64,000 bases of DNA from Pseudobdellovibrionaceae bacterium (GCA_020635075.1 JACKAM010000001.1:2170001-2234000); one strand, 5' to 3'; positions 27,519 through 36,436 are shown, counted from the stretch's first letter. The notes: generated from the letters alone by a model not told the origin. Program-made: numbers and translations.

Positions 27519-29190
27519 ATCAATTCTGCAGGCACTCAAGCAAGGCCTGCGCTTGGTGCTTTGCCTGCAGCTGGCATTGACCATCCCTTTGGCCCGAGCC
27601 GAAGAACCTCTGGAGCTGCTCTACACCCGAGCTATCGGCAGTGATCTCACTCAGTTTTTAGCGGGCCTTGATGTTGGTAGTCGGTTTTTTCACGATCAAG
27701 ATGGTATGGTTTACGAGGCGACTCTTATTAGTAAATCCATCCTCCCGGATGGCACTCCCTATTTTGATGTGAGCCTATCGAACCCCGGCCAGGCCGAGCT
27801 CTCAGCGTCTGGTAATGGTTCAGGCACAGGGCCCATGCCCGATGGGAACGGTTTAGGCACGGGATCTATGCCCGAAGGTGGTACAAGTAACAACGGATCA
27901 GGGGGATTTGGCGGCGATCTCATCAACGCCGGCATTGCCTCAGGTGCTGCCATCGGCGGCATTCTTATCACCGAGTTCTCAGGACTCGCTGATGCCCAGG
28001 CCGAATACGAAAGGAACATGGGCGAACTGCGCGGACGAATCAACGAGCACCGCGAAGCTATTCAGAATCTGATTGGTCAGATCAGCGAAGACCAGCTCCG
28101 AGCAGGAGTCGCCCTCACCCGCACCCAAGAGGTTCTTAAAGAAGTCGACCCACAGGCCTTGGCCGAAAGAGTGAGGGCCGCTCTTATAGCTCGCCACCAA
28201 GGCTGGCAAAGCTCTCCATATACACTTAGGTCTTTTGAATTCACCTCTCATGATCCTGAGTTTTTAGGGCGCGCCCTCCCTCTGCGTGATCAATTGAGCG
28301 AGGCTAACATTCACGCCCCAGGCCAAGCACTCGCCTACAATGTGGGCCAGGCTTCGCTCAGGGCAGCTGATCAAGCCTCAGTCCAAGGCGAAAAACACCT
28401 CACCCAAGAGCTTCTTGACCTAGCCACAGTGGCTGCCGATGTCCTGGTCGGTTGGGACCCCTTTACGGGTTACGCCCGAAGTTTTACCGAGTTCTTCAGT
28501 GGCCGCAACATCATCACCGGAGAAGAGCTAAACAGTATCGACCGAACTCTCGCTGGCTTCACCTTGATGACCGGTGTACCCAATAAACCTCTAAGACTGA
28601 CCTTCAGAGCCTTGTCAAAGGCCACTCAGCATTTGCCTGTCATCTCCACACGCCTTGCCGCCACTCTCAATCGCATGAAGTGGGCTCTTGGTAAAAAAGA
28701 GTCACTGCCATTTGCCCCAGGAGCCATCCAGCACATCTGGAAGGGCGAATTTTCCCTCACCCGCACCTCGCTTAAAATTCGCGGAGGCATGCACACCCAT
28801 CACGGGCTCAAACATTTCCTGGCCGAAAACGAGCGTCTTGGGTTAAAGTATATTTTTAGGGACGTCACCAAGTTCCCAACCATCAACCAGGAAGCCGGCG
28901 TGATCTTAAGACAAACTCTCCCCAATGGTGTGACCAGACTACAGTTTCCTCGGGAGGCGTTTAGCCGGCAGGGTTGGAAAACCATTCGCCTCCCAGATTC
29001 CCCAACTCTACATCACGGGATCAAATCTGTTTTCCCTCTAGGTTTTGATCTTTCGGATTTGTCCAAGTTGGCGAATCTAACGAAGCCGATTCCAAATATT
29101 GGCAACGGCCACATATCATACGTTGGTGGAATCAGAGTCAAAATATCGACCAATAAACTTGGACATATAAGTACCGCTTACCCAGAGTAG
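27505..29190 (+). CDS. Exported polymorphic toxin, PT-TG pretoxin plus EndoU-like C-terminus, copy 1
   Basis: The 561-aa protein has a signal peptide ending near LARAEE. Residues 33-100 are a family-specific N-terminal domain, then a Gly/Ser/Pro linker (PMPDGN, SMPEGG repeats), a Gly/Ala hydrophobic helix and a coiled region. Residues about 312-352 (WDPFTGYARSFTEFFSGRNI, ITGEELNSIDR) match the PT-TG pretoxin domain. From about 409 the order HIWKGE, GGMHT, KSVFP, GGIRVKI, STAYP fits bacterial EndoU RNases. The start at ATG 27505 has GGAGGT seven bases upstream. The last 75 residues differ from copy 2; the rest is nearly identical. Confidence 0.72.
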   Translation: MRFTESILQALKQGLRLVLCLQLALTIPLARAEEPLELLYTRAIGSDLTQFLAGLDVGSRFFHDQDGMVYEATLISKSILPDGTPYFDVSLSNPGQAELSASGNGSGTGPMPDGNGLGTGSMPEGGTSNNGSGGFGGDLINAGIASGAAIGGILITEFSGLADAQAEYERNMGELRGRINEHREAIQNLIGQISEDQLRAGVALTRTQEVLKEVDPQALAERVRAALIARHQGWQSSPYTLRSFEFTSHDPEFLGRALPLRDQLSEANIHAPGQALAYNVGQASLRAADQASVQGEKHLTQELLDLATVAADVLVGWDPFTGYARSFTEFFSGRNIITGEELNSIDRTLAGFTLMTGVPNKPLRLTFRALSKATQHLPVISTRLAATLNRMKWALGKKESLPFAPGAIQHIWKGEFSLTRTSLKIRGGMHTHHGLKHFLAENERLGLKYIFRDVTKFPTINQEAGVILRQTLPNGVTRLQFPREAFSRQGWKTIRLPDSPTLHHGIKSVFPLGFDLSDLSKLANLTKPIPNIGNGHISYVGGIRVKISTNKLGHISTAYPE

Positions 29191-29205
29191 GCGCTGGAGT
29201 TTTAA

Positions 29206-29514
29206 ATGAGCTTGAGTTTAGCGATAGATTGGTTTGAAAGGGTTTGGGCCGAATTCAAGGCTAGTGAAGATCAAAATGAAGATGGTATTCCCTATACTAT
29301 TGATAAGGAATTGGAGGAAACACCGCTTTTGGTGAATAGGATAATTGACGAGTTTGTTCGCGAAGAGGACCACCATTTCAAACGCATCCTCGCCTCCCTC
29401 ATCGTCTACCACACCCCCTACACCCCCGCCATTGAATGGCTCAGGGACAACTCGGATTGGACCAAAGAGGATTTCGCTGAGTTCGGCATTAATATCGACG
29501 ACTACAAGGATTAG
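29206..29514 (+). CDS. Immunity-like protein for the EndoU-type toxin, copy 1
   Basis: The 102-aa acidic protein starts 15 bases after the toxin stop. The C-terminal half (LIVYHTPYTPAIEWLRDNSD then WTKEDFAEFGINIDDY) is identical to the protein after toxin copy 2, down to the DNA. The N-terminal half (MSLSLAIDWFERVWAEF...) has diverged alongside the variable toxin tip. Position and co-variation argue for an immunity role; no characterised family was recognised. Confidence 0.65.
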   Translation: MSLSLAIDWFERVWAEFKASEDQNEDGIPYTIDKELEETPLLVNRIIDEFVREEDHHFKRILASLIVYHTPYTPAIEWLRDNSDWTKEDFAEFGINIDDYKD

Positions 29515-29591
29515 TAAGCAGCTAACCCTTCACCAGCTGCCTGTTTTTTCACTGAAAACTCGTCTACTTGCACCGCCCATCCACAGCCTAG

Positions 29592-29621
29592 TTGACATTT
29601 TGTATATACAGTATATACTGT
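29592..29621 (+). promoter_or_regulatory. Leaderless promoter and operator of the DUF4160/RHH operon
   Basis: TTGACA (29592-29597) and TATACT (29614-29619) are 16 bases apart, and the ATG lies 6 bases after the -10, so transcription should begin at or next to the start codon. A perfect 14-bp palindrome ACAGTATATACTGT (29608-29621) covers the -10. Confidence 0.7.
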
Positions 29622-29625
29622 GTAG

Positions 29626-29859
29626 ATGACGACGGTGTTGAGCACAAGGCATCTAAAGTTCAAGATCAACGAGAATGACCACAATCCGCCCCATGTTCAC
29701 ATCGAAGGCGGGGGTGCTTCAGTGCGGATCAACCTCAACACTCTCGAAGTAATGGACAGTGAGACTGGATTTTCAAAGAGTACTCTGAAGAAGATCATTG
29801 CGGCCGTCACTGACCTTCAAGACTACCTACTTGATGAATGGAGAGAGCGCCATGACTAA
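29626..29859 (+). CDS. DUF4160 protein, probable toxin-antitoxin component
   Basis: The 77-aa protein has the DUF4160 hallmark FKINENDHNPPHVHIEGGG, followed by a short strand-helix region. DUF4160 genes often precede a small DNA-binding partner, as here, in a toxin-antitoxin-like pair. Biochemical role unknown. It overlaps the next gene by 8 bases. Confidence 0.75.
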   Translation: MTTVLSTRHLKFKINENDHNPPHVHIEGGGASVRINLNTLEVMDSETGFSKSTLKKIIAAVTDLQDYLLDEWRERHD

Positions 29860-30097
29860 GAAAATTAAGACTGGAACTGTTGAAATTCCTGATGCGGAGT
29901 TCGATGAAAGCAACATGACCGCCCATATTTCCATCCGGCTTCCTCTCTCCTTGGTGAAGGACCTCAAAAGACTCAGTCTAACCGACGAATACCAAGGCAA
30001 ATACCAGGTATTAATGAGAGAAATCCTGACCCAATGGACTGAGTCTCAAAAGGCTCCTAAGAAAAAGTCCATCAAAAGGAAAACTAGGGTGTCCTAA
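29852..30097 (+). CDS. Ribbon-helix-helix partner of DUF4160
   Basis: The 81-aa protein has a BrnA/CopG-like RHH segment (AHISIRLPLSLVKDLKRLSL) and a Lys/Arg-rich tail (KAPKKKSIKRK). The start at 29852 has GAGAGAG upstream and overlaps the DUF4160 stop. It likely binds the palindrome at 29608. It ends 6 bases before the convergent Cys/Gly-rich gene. Confidence 0.7.
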   Translation: MTKKIKTGTVEIPDAEFDESNMTAHISIRLPLSLVKDLKRLSLTDEYQGKYQVLMREILTQWTESQKAPKKKSIKRKTRVS

Positions 30098-30103
30098 AAG
30101 ACC

Positions 30104-32086
30104 CTACTTGCAGTCGTAAAGCCGCTTCATTTTGCAGAGAACTTTCACACGGTTTGACACCCGCTGGAAAATATCCTCGTGGGGCTGGCCAATCTCGGAC
30201 TTGCCCGTGTTCAGTCCCGCAAGGCCACGCCGTTTCGGGTCTTTTTCACCACCTGGAAGGTAGTTTTTAAGATTAAACTTGTTAAAGGGATTCGGGTCGC
30301 GCCCGCCACCGCCAAAGCTCGATGGACCACGGTAACCACCCTGGGATTCAACGGGAACACCACTCACCGTGTAGCCACCGCCACCACCAACACCCTTCAT
30401 AATGTCAGTATCGTAACCACCACCTTCACCGCCCCCTCCTTGGCCGCCACCAAAGGGAAAGCCCCCTCCGCCGCCACCTGAGCCGCCGGTAAAACCGCCA
30501 CCGTTTTGTGGAACGGCATTGGCTCTTGCTGCCGATCCCATGCCGTCACCAAAAACAGCGTTTTGTTTTTGCGCATCAACAGTCGGAACATTCAAGTCAC
30601 TGCCATCCACTTTGCGAGTGCCAAAGTCCGCCTGGCTAAACCCACTGCCACTTCCGCGATTGACCTGTTGGCCACCGTTCAAGCCTCGGCAAAGAGGATC
30701 GTACTGAGCCGCGGGTCCACGACATTTCACACAAATGGGATTAGATGCATTCACCGGATCATTACAGTCGCCGTTAAAGACCGGCTGCTGATCAATATCA
30801 GGGAATCCTGTGTTTTGTGCCGTCGCGGCCTTCTCGCACATCTCGGCAAACTTACTGGCCGCTGCACTTTGTACGGCCTGCTGACCCATCGCCGCCACAT
30901 TGGCATTGTAGCTGGTACAGCGCTCACGACGACCATTGGCTGTCGCCAGCACTGATTGATAATTACCCTTCCAACTGGCAGGGCAGCGCTGGCCTTGGCC
31001 ATTGTTCGCCCGCCAAACAGTATCTAGCTGATCGCAATCACGAAGGACTTGCTTATATTTGTTCTCCACCTTGCCACAACGATCTTCGCAGCTGCCTTTC
31101 TCAGTAAAGCACTTGGCTCCAAGGGCTGTGTTAGCAACCGCTCCACCCATACCGAGTTTTTTCATAAGTTCGCAGTTCTTGGCAATGCCGTCTGGATCAT
31201 TGCCGTTACCACTCATGGCATAAACACCAAGAGCACCCATGGCCAGTGATCCAACGGCTGCCACCGAGCCCGCACTCGGACCACTTAAGCCCGAGACACA
31301 TTGAATGGGATCATTACAACAGATCCGCGCCTTGTTCTGCGAGTCTTCACAGTAGTCACGGTCACTGTTCACTTCAGCTTCCTGGGGAAACCCAGCTGGA
31401 GGACCTTCGCCCACCTGCTGTTGCCCTGGTTGCTGTTCATCAGGATTTCTCGCCTGACTCGTCTCAGGTCGCCCATCAGCTCCACACTTAGGAATCCCTG
31501 ACTGCTGAAGGGCCGTATTACCCTCTGGATAACAAGTGGGCTTTCCATCGGCGTCACACAAGGGAGAACCGGCACTGGCCTGCCTGACATCGTTCACACA
31601 AGAAGCTGTCGCCGCACCATTTCCCGGAGCCGCCGGATCCCCTGCCGCAGGATCTCCCACCGGCCTTGCCGCCGGCATTGGCGCCGCAATCGGCGCTGCC
31701 TTTTGGTTATCTGCACCATTGGGGCAGGCCATCCCAAATCGGCAATTAGCGTTACCACTACCGTCAACCTCTCCGGTCCTGGCTCCGCCAAACCGATCCC
31801 ATTCAATAGGATCGGGAAACTGTACCTCATCCCATCCCACTCCATACCCAGACAGATTTTCGTAGTTCTCATTGTAGTGGACTACATTTGAGGTACTTAG
31901 TTTAAAGGAGGGGGTAAACGAACCATCTGGGTGGCGCTTTCCGCAGTGATTCAAATGCCTGTCGAACTCATAGGGACAGTGAAGACCCGGATCACCCTCT
32001 TCGGCCCAAGTCATGGGGGCCACCAAAAATGAGGTCGCCACAAGTAAACACACGGATTTCCAGGAAAACTCGGAAACAAGCTTCAT
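30104..32086 (-). CDS. Exported Cys/Gly-rich island protein, copy 2
   Basis: The 660-aa protein has a signal peptide (VATSFLVAPMTWAEE). The N-terminal domain (HCPYEFDRHLNHCGKRHPDG) is shared with copies 3 and 4 but not copy 1, followed by a variable Pro/Ala linker. From CVNDVRQ the C-terminal 470 residues match the other copies; over most of that stretch the DNA is virtually the same as copy 3 (about 43500-44500), indicating recent duplication or gene conversion. The ATG at 32086 follows a GGGTGGGA site. Confidence 0.72.
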   Translation of the reverse strand: MKLVSEFSWKSVCLLVATSFLVAPMTWAEEGDPGLHCPYEFDRHLNHCGKRHPDGSFTPSFKLSTSNVVHYNENYENLSGYGVGWDEVQFPDPIEWDRFGGARTGEVDGSGNANCRFGMACPNGADNQKAAPIAAPMPAARPVGDPAAGDPAAPGNGAATASCVNDVRQASAGSPLCDADGKPTCYPEGNTALQQSGIPKCGADGRPETSQARNPDEQQPGQQQVGEGPPAGFPQEAEVNSDRDYCEDSQNKARICCNDPIQCVSGLSGPSAGSVAAVGSLAMGALGVYAMSGNGNDPDGIAKNCELMKKLGMGGAVANTALGAKCFTEKGSCEDRCGKVENKYKQVLRDCDQLDTVWRANNGQGQRCPASWKGNYQSVLATANGRRERCTSYNANVAAMGQQAVQSAAASKFAEMCEKAATAQNTGFPDIDQQPVFNGDCNDPVNASNPICVKCRGPAAQYDPLCRGLNGGQQVNRGSGSGFSQADFGTRKVDGSDLNVPTVDAQKQNAVFGDGMGSAARANAVPQNGGGFTGGSGGGGGGFPFGGGQGGGGEGGGYDTDIMKGVGGGGGYTVSGVPVESQGGYRGPSSFGGGGRDPNPFNKFNLKNYLPGGEKDPKRRGLAGLNTGKSEIGQPHEDIFQRVSNRVKVLCKMKRLYDCK

Positions 32087-32102
32087 ATTTGTCCCACCCT
32101 TA

Positions 32103-32163
32103 TTTGGGCCACGGCAGATATCCTGGCCCAAAGTCTTATCGACTGAGGGGACGCCTCACTTTA
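32103..32163 (-). promoter_or_regulatory. sigma-28-like promoter and leader hairpin of Cys/Gly-rich copy 2
   Basis: Minus strand: TAAA (32160-32163), 16 bases, GTCGATAA (32136-32143). The leader then folds into a 9-bp hairpin with arms at 32124-32132 and 32103-32111 (TTTGGGCCA / TGGCCCAAA) just before the ribosome site. Confidence 0.45.
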
Positions 32164-32358
32164 GAACAATCAGTGAACCAACTGCATTTAGTGAGTAATC
32201 AGCTTTTTCCGAATCAATTGCTGCCAAAGTGTTGCTCAAACAGGTTGTTGATTGACTTGGATTCACCGGGAAAGGTTTCTTCTACTGCGAACTCAAAAGC
32301 CCTAGGACTCTTCCGATGACCTGACCAGGACGATTTCGAAACCCTTGGCGCCTTCCGC

Positions 32359-33501
32359 CTAGTTCCGACCGAACTTGCGGCGGAATTCCATGAAATGGTC
32401 ATAAAAGCTATTGGAATCTATTGCTTCGTTGAATCTGGAATTCAAATCAAATGGGCCCTCAAAGGTCTTGGATCCCTTCCAAAAGGTACCTCGGTGAAGT
32501 GCTGCAAAGTGGGGTTTATTCGCATTCAGCAACGTGAGCGCAGATCCGGAAGAAGTGCTGCCCGTATCTCCATCATGAATGAGTAACCCGGGATGGGACA
32601 AACTAGGATGACCAGCTGGGGGGTCAAAAAGTCTAAATGGCTCACAGTTCTTCTGAACAACAGTCTTTTTGTCGGAACTAAAACCCACAGTCATCACGAC
32701 ATTAGGCAAAGCCGTACGATCAAGCTTCTTAAATGGTAAAACAGGTACCTGTTTGTCTTTTGGGACGGCCATGGCTTGAGATTTGATTTCGTTCCAGTTC
32801 TGATCTAAAGGCCCCACCCGCGCGCCCACTCTTTCCCTAAGCTTAATAAATGCATAGTCCTTATTGGGATTGCGCTCCTCATCGTCAGTTCCAAACTCAT
32901 AATCTTCAACATCGTAATACCGCCACTCATAGGCCTCATTCGAGTCCCTTCTCAATTCCCTTGGCACCCACACCTTCACCGTAAAAATAAACTTCTTGAT
33001 TTCAGCATCACTCATGCGCCTGCCAGAAATCTTGTCTCTAAATGTGTGCGCTGTTGTAATCACCATGTCCCCATCCATGACCAACTGGCTCGATGACTGG
33101 CACGGAGTCTCATTCGATATCCTACATGCCTTATCCCGCCCATCGTAAAACATGGCTCCGACACCATAAAACATCTTATCCACATCAGTGGCCGTGCGGT
33201 CATAGGGCAACGGACAGCGGCTATCTCGGCCCATGATGGCCGCAGGAATCACCTGCCCAAACTGCTTCAGGTTTTTCGCCAGCCCTGGCGAGTTGTCGCA
33301 GCCCTCGGGATGATAGCCATCGACCGGCTCGGTCCAACGCAAGACTGCAGGGGTGAATTGACCACCGTAGATAGAGGACCCACCGTCACTAATAACGTAA
33401 TCGCCCCGGCGGGAGCTCGCACTGCCTGCCGCTGTTGCCACTGATGGTAGTACTAGAGCGGAAATCAGATAGGTGGCAAAAACACAAACCAGGCGTCCCA
33501 T
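32359..33501 (-). CDS. Exported trypsin-like serine protease, copy 2B
   Basis: The 380-aa protein has a signal peptide (VFATYLISALVLPSVATA). Triad candidates: His in ITTAHTFRD, Asp in KDYAFIKLRE, Ser in STSSGSALTLL. The start at 33501 overlaps the stop of the upstream protease in a TGATG junction, so the two are translationally coupled. The first 95 mature residues (GDYVISDGGSSIYGGQ to about FYDGRD) are nearly identical to copies 2A, 3 and 4A; the protease core is more divergent. Confidence 0.78.
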   Translation of the reverse strand: MGRLVCVFATYLISALVLPSVATAAGSASSRRGDYVISDGGSSIYGGQFTPAVLRWTEPVDGYHPEGCDNSPGLAKNLKQFGQVIPAAIMGRDSRCPLPYDRTATDVDKMFYGVGAMFYDGRDKACRISNETPCQSSSQLVMDGDMVITTAHTFRDKISGRRMSDAEIKKFIFTVKVWVPRELRRDSNEAYEWRYYDVEDYEFGTDDEERNPNKDYAFIKLRERVGARVGPLDQNWNEIKSQAMAVPKDKQVPVLPFKKLDRTALPNVVMTVGFSSDKKTVVQKNCEPFRLFDPPAGHPSLSHPGLLIHDGDTGSTSSGSALTLLNANKPHFAALHRGTFWKGSKTFEGPFDLNSRFNEAIDSNSFYDHFMEFRRKFGRN

Positions 33502-34712
33502 CAATTCCGCCCCCACTTACGGCGAAACTCCATAAAGTGGTTGTAGAACGTGTTGCCATCGATGGCTTCGTTAAACCGGCGATTGATATTAAAGTCGCCT
33601 CGCTCAGGAAACCTAACTCCGTCGCCATACGTCCCGCGGTGCAAAGCTACAAAATGTGGCCGATCCCCCACCAGCATTGATAACGAGGACCCAGAGGATA
33701 CCCCGAGAGTATCACCATCATGAGGCAGCAACCCTGGGTACCTTGCCCCTGGATGATTAGAACTAGGGTCGTAAAGCCCAAATGGCTCACAATTCTTCTG
33801 AACTTCCACCCCTTTATCATTGCTAAATCCGACGGTCATTACCACATTTGGCAATTTGGATCTATCCACTCTCTTGAAAGGAAGTGGTTGCGACAACCTA
33901 CTCTCAGGTACTTCAATTCTCTGACTTCTAATCTCCCTCCAGTTAGAATCCAATGGACCTACCCTCTGCCCCACTCTTTCCTTTAGCTTTAGGAATACGT
34001 AATCTTTGTTTGGCTCTCTCTCCTCATCATTGGTTCCGAACTCATAATCGTCGATCTCATAGTAACGAAACTCATAGGGAATTCGTGGATCCTTCCTAAA
34101 CTCCTCTGGTACCCAAACCTTCGTGGTAAACGTAAATTTCCTAATTTCCGCATCTGACATTCGACGGCCCGACTTGGAATCTCTAAATGTGTGCGCCGTC
34201 GAAATGACCATATCCCCATCCAGAATCAAATGGGCAGTAGACTGGCAAGGGGCGCCCACGTTAGTTTTACATGCCCCATCCCGCCCATCGTAAAACATGG
34301 CTCCGACACCATAAAACATCTTGTCCACATCAGTGGCCGTGCGGTCATAGGGCAAGGGACAGCGGCTATCTCGGCCCATGATGGCCGCAGGAATCACCTG
34401 CCCAAACTGCTTTAAGTTTTTCGCCAGCCCTGGCGAGTTGTCGCAGCCCTCGGGATGATAGCCATCGACCGGCTCGGTCCAACGCAAGACTGCAGGGGTG
34501 AATTGACCGCCGTAGATAGAGGACCCGCCATCACCAATGACGTAATCTCCTCGGCGGGAGTTCGCACTGCCGGCGGCAAGACTGGTGACAGAAATGGACA
34601 AGCCAACGACCAAAATCAGAACCAAAGCTAATGGCCCACAGCCCAGCAAAGACCGAAGAAAACGATCAAACCGGCGATAGATTTGGTCTACAGGTGATGG
34701 GACCTTGTTCAT
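33501..34712 (-). CDS. Exported trypsin-like serine protease, copy 2A
   Basis: The 403-aa protein has an N-terminal export signal (LALVLILVVGLSISVTSLAA). Triad candidates: His174 (ISTAHTFRD), Asp237 (KDYVFLKL) and Ser340 (VSSGSSLSML), matching the order of V8/trypsin-type enzymes where the Ser motif is GNSGS. Five Cys (90, 118, 148, 156, 308) may form disulfides. It is first in an operon with copy 2B and the Cys/Gly-rich gene. A near-consensus sigma-54 promoter lies 34 bases upstream. Confidence 0.8.
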   Translation of the reverse strand: MNKVPSPVDQIYRRFDRFLRSLLGCGPLALVLILVVGLSISVTSLAAGSANSRRGDYVIGDGGSSIYGGQFTPAVLRWTEPVDGYHPEGCDNSPGLAKNLKQFGQVIPAAIMGRDSRCPLPYDRTATDVDKMFYGVGAMFYDGRDGACKTNVGAPCQSTAHLILDGDMVISTAHTFRDSKSGRRMSDAEIRKFTFTTKVWVPEEFRKDPRIPYEFRYYEIDDYEFGTNDEEREPNKDYVFLKLKERVGQRVGPLDSNWREIRSQRIEVPESRLSQPLPFKRVDRSKLPNVVMTVGFSNDKGVEVQKNCEPFGLYDPSSNHPGARYPGLLPHDGDTLGVSSGSSLSMLVGDRPHFVALHRGTYGDGVRFPERGDFNINRRFNEAIDGNTFYNHFMEFRRKWGRN

Positions 34713-34746
34713 GCTTTGTGAGTCTTCCTTTAGTCCTGATTTCCTA

Positions 34747-34761
34747 GCTAAATCCGTACCA
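34747..34761 (-). promoter_or_regulatory. sigma-54 promoter of protease operon 2
   Basis: The minus strand reads TGGTACGGATTTAGCT against the consensus TGGCACGNNNNTTGCW, with GG and GC ten bases apart. The predicted start near 34735 leaves a short leader with AAAGGAAG before the ATG at 34712. The same sequence precedes the proteases at 46559 and 54147. Confidence 0.75.
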
Positions 34762-34974
34762 AATCAAAACGATTGAAGGGCCTCAAGCCCCCATCGCTTC
34801 GCCTTCAATATCGGGATTTTTCACGCACTTTTGGATTTCTTGGAAAATCGTCGATCAATTTGACGGTCCGGGGTCAAGACCCGCACCCTTGCTGTGATCT
34901 CGGCCTCAAGCCCTGAGGGCCCTGGACAGGAAAAACAGGTACCTCCTTGAACCCCGACCAGGTAGAATGATCCC

Positions 34975-35487
34975 ATGAAAATTGAAGACACGTTGACGAG
35001 AGCCAGTGGGGCTCTTGACAAAAACTCAATTCGTTATGCTTTGATTGGCGGATTTGCTTTGGCAGCCCACCGTATCGTGCGGGCGACTGTAGATATCGAT
35101 CTTCTGGTTGATGGAACCGACAAGGCACTTGTCAAAAGCAGTCTCGAGCAAGCGGGATTTCGCGTAGACTGTGAAACGACCGAAGTTCTTCATTTAAGTG
35201 GCCCAGGCCAGCTTGATATCCTATTTGCCAACCGACATCACTCCCAGCAGATGCTGGCACGAGCAAAGCCCATCAATAATTTCCCAGTTCCTGTTGTTGA
35301 TGCCGAGGATTTGATTGGCCTTAAGATCCAGGCTTACAAGAACGCTCCCGAGCGTGAGTTCCAAGACAAGGCCGATATTCAGTCCCTAATGAAGACCTGC
35401 AAAGGCTTAGACCAAAACCGTATTGACGAATACGCCCGGATCTTTGATGAGCTCGAGTTCATTCAATCCTTGAGGACAATGCCATGA
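34975..35487 (+). CDS. Nucleotidyltransferase-fold protein, toxin-antitoxin-like
   Basis: The 170-aa protein has the minimal nucleotidyltransferase signature IGGFALAAHRIVRATVDIDL (GG...D-x-D) and a downstream VVDAEDLIGLKIQAYKN. This places it with AbiEii-like/DUF6036 proteins, mostly found in toxin-antitoxin or defence pairs. TAGAAT lies 6 bases before the ATG, so the mRNA may be leaderless. The stop overlaps the next small gene by four bases (ATGA). Confidence 0.75.
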   Translation: MKIEDTLTRASGALDKNSIRYALIGGFALAAHRIVRATVDIDLLVDGTDKALVKSSLEQAGFRVDCETTEVLHLSGPGQLDILFANRHHSQQMLARAKPINNFPVPVVDAEDLIGLKIQAYKNAPEREFQDKADIQSLMKTCKGLDQNRIDEYARIFDELEFIQSLRTMP

Positions 35488-35594
35488 CCTACGAAGAGTA
35501 CATTGAGTTCTTGAAAGAAGTCTTCAAACTCATGGGCGGCGAACCTCCTCCCCGTCCTCGCCCGCCAGTGAAAATGCCCAACATCAAACTGTAA
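35484..35594 (+). CDS. 36-aa mini-protein coupled to the nucleotidyltransferase
   Basis: The ATGA overlap with the upstream stop suggests real translation. The product begins MTYEEYIEFLKEVFKLMGGE, a likely amphipathic helix, then a Pro/Arg-rich tail (PPPRPRPPVK). It could be a small antitoxin or binding peptide. Support is only positional and compositional. Confidence 0.5.
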   Translation: MTYEEYIEFLKEVFKLMGGEPPPRPRPPVKMPNIKL

Positions 35595-35621
35595 AAACCC
35601 CGGCTTCGGCCCCATCCAACT

Positions 35622-35660
35622 CTGATATCGGGTATCTGATATCTTGATATCCGATATCAG
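35622..35660. repeat. GATATC-rich hairpin, left repeat flanking the mobile mystery pair
   Basis: The first 15 bases pair with the last 15 (one G-T mismatch) around a 9-base loop; the arms start CTGATATCGG and end CCGATATCAG. A 28-base core is repeated exactly at 37067-37094, beyond the mobile mystery genes. Confidence 0.7.
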
Positions 35661-35843
35661 AATCCCCTGGGCCAACCCCGGCACCCCTCAGACTCTTCCG
35701 ATTGCGCCGGTAAAAACCGCAGAGTCCTTCCCGACTGGACTTAAGGAGATTTCACTACTGAGGCGATGATCATTGCCCAAGCAATTGAACAGCAGTAAAT
35801 TACTTTAATATCAATTATTTAAGTGCATTTTTGATGATGTTTA

Positions 35844-35910
35844 ACTCACCAAATGCACTATTTTTGGTGATATTTAATTCACCATATAATTTACTTTTGG
35901 TGAATTATAT
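35844..35910 (+). promoter_or_regulatory. Operator region of the mobile mystery A/B operon
   Basis: This AT-rich stretch has two inverted repeats: CTCACCAAA...TTTTGGTGA, then AATTCACCA (near 35876-35884) with TTGGTGAATT (near 35898-35907). The spaced TCACCA/TGGTGA half-sites just upstream of the XRE-like gene suggest autoregulation. The rest of the 330-base gap shows nothing else besides the hairpin repeat. Confidence 0.6.
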
Positions 35911-35924
35911 GACACGATAATAGG

Positions 35925-36434
35925 ATGAAGACAAAACGAAAGTCCACCCAAAACCAGAAGTCGATCGTTGAGCAAAAGCTCCGTCCTTGGCTCAAGCTGC
36001 GATCAGAGAAAACGCCGCCCTCGGGATGGGTCAAGGCTATACGCGGGGCCTTGGGAATCAACTCCCGTCAACTCGCTGATCTCCTCCGTGTCGACCACTC
36101 GGCTGTCGTACGCATGGAGAGTCGTGAGAAACAAAAAAAGATCACTCTCGAACTCCTGGACAAGGCGGCAGACGCCATGGGCTGCAAGCTCGTCTACGCA
36201 CTTGTGCCCAAAGACGGCTACAACTCTCTGGATAGTATCCTAGATGAAAAGGCTATGGCCCTCGCAAAAGAAATCGTCCACAAAGTTGAGCACTCAATGC
36301 AACTAGAAGCACAAAAGCGAACTTCAAAGAATATTGAAAAGCGCGTTCGTGAGATCGCCAATGACTTGAAAGCCCAAATGGATGGCAGACTGTGGAACTC
36401 AAGAAAAAAAGACAACAAGGGTAAAAGGAGTTAA
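35925..36434 (+). CDS. Mobile mystery protein A (XRE-type HTH antitoxin/regulator)
   Basis: The 169-aa protein matches the TIGR family by its run RPWLKLRSEKTPPSGWVKAI, the HTH segment INSRQLADLLRVDHSAVVRM, and KLVYALVPKDGY. The C-terminal helix is charged. It always pairs with protein B, here two bases downstream. Likely the DNA-binding antitoxin. Confidence 0.88.
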   Translation: MKTKRKSTQNQKSIVEQKLRPWLKLRSEKTPPSGWVKAIRGALGINSRQLADLLRVDHSAVVRMESREKQKKITLELLDKAADAMGCKLVYALVPKDGYNSLDSILDEKAMALAKEIVHKVEHSMQLEAQKRTSKNIEKRVREIANDLKAQMDGRLWNSRKKDNKGKRS

Positions 36435-36436
36435 AA

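Noticed and set aside
25505..29190. Two-partner (CdiB/CdiA) or type VI secretion assignment for the toxins
   Set aside because: No TPS, hemagglutinin repeats, VgrG, PAAR or Hcp features; the proteins carry simple Sec signal peptides.
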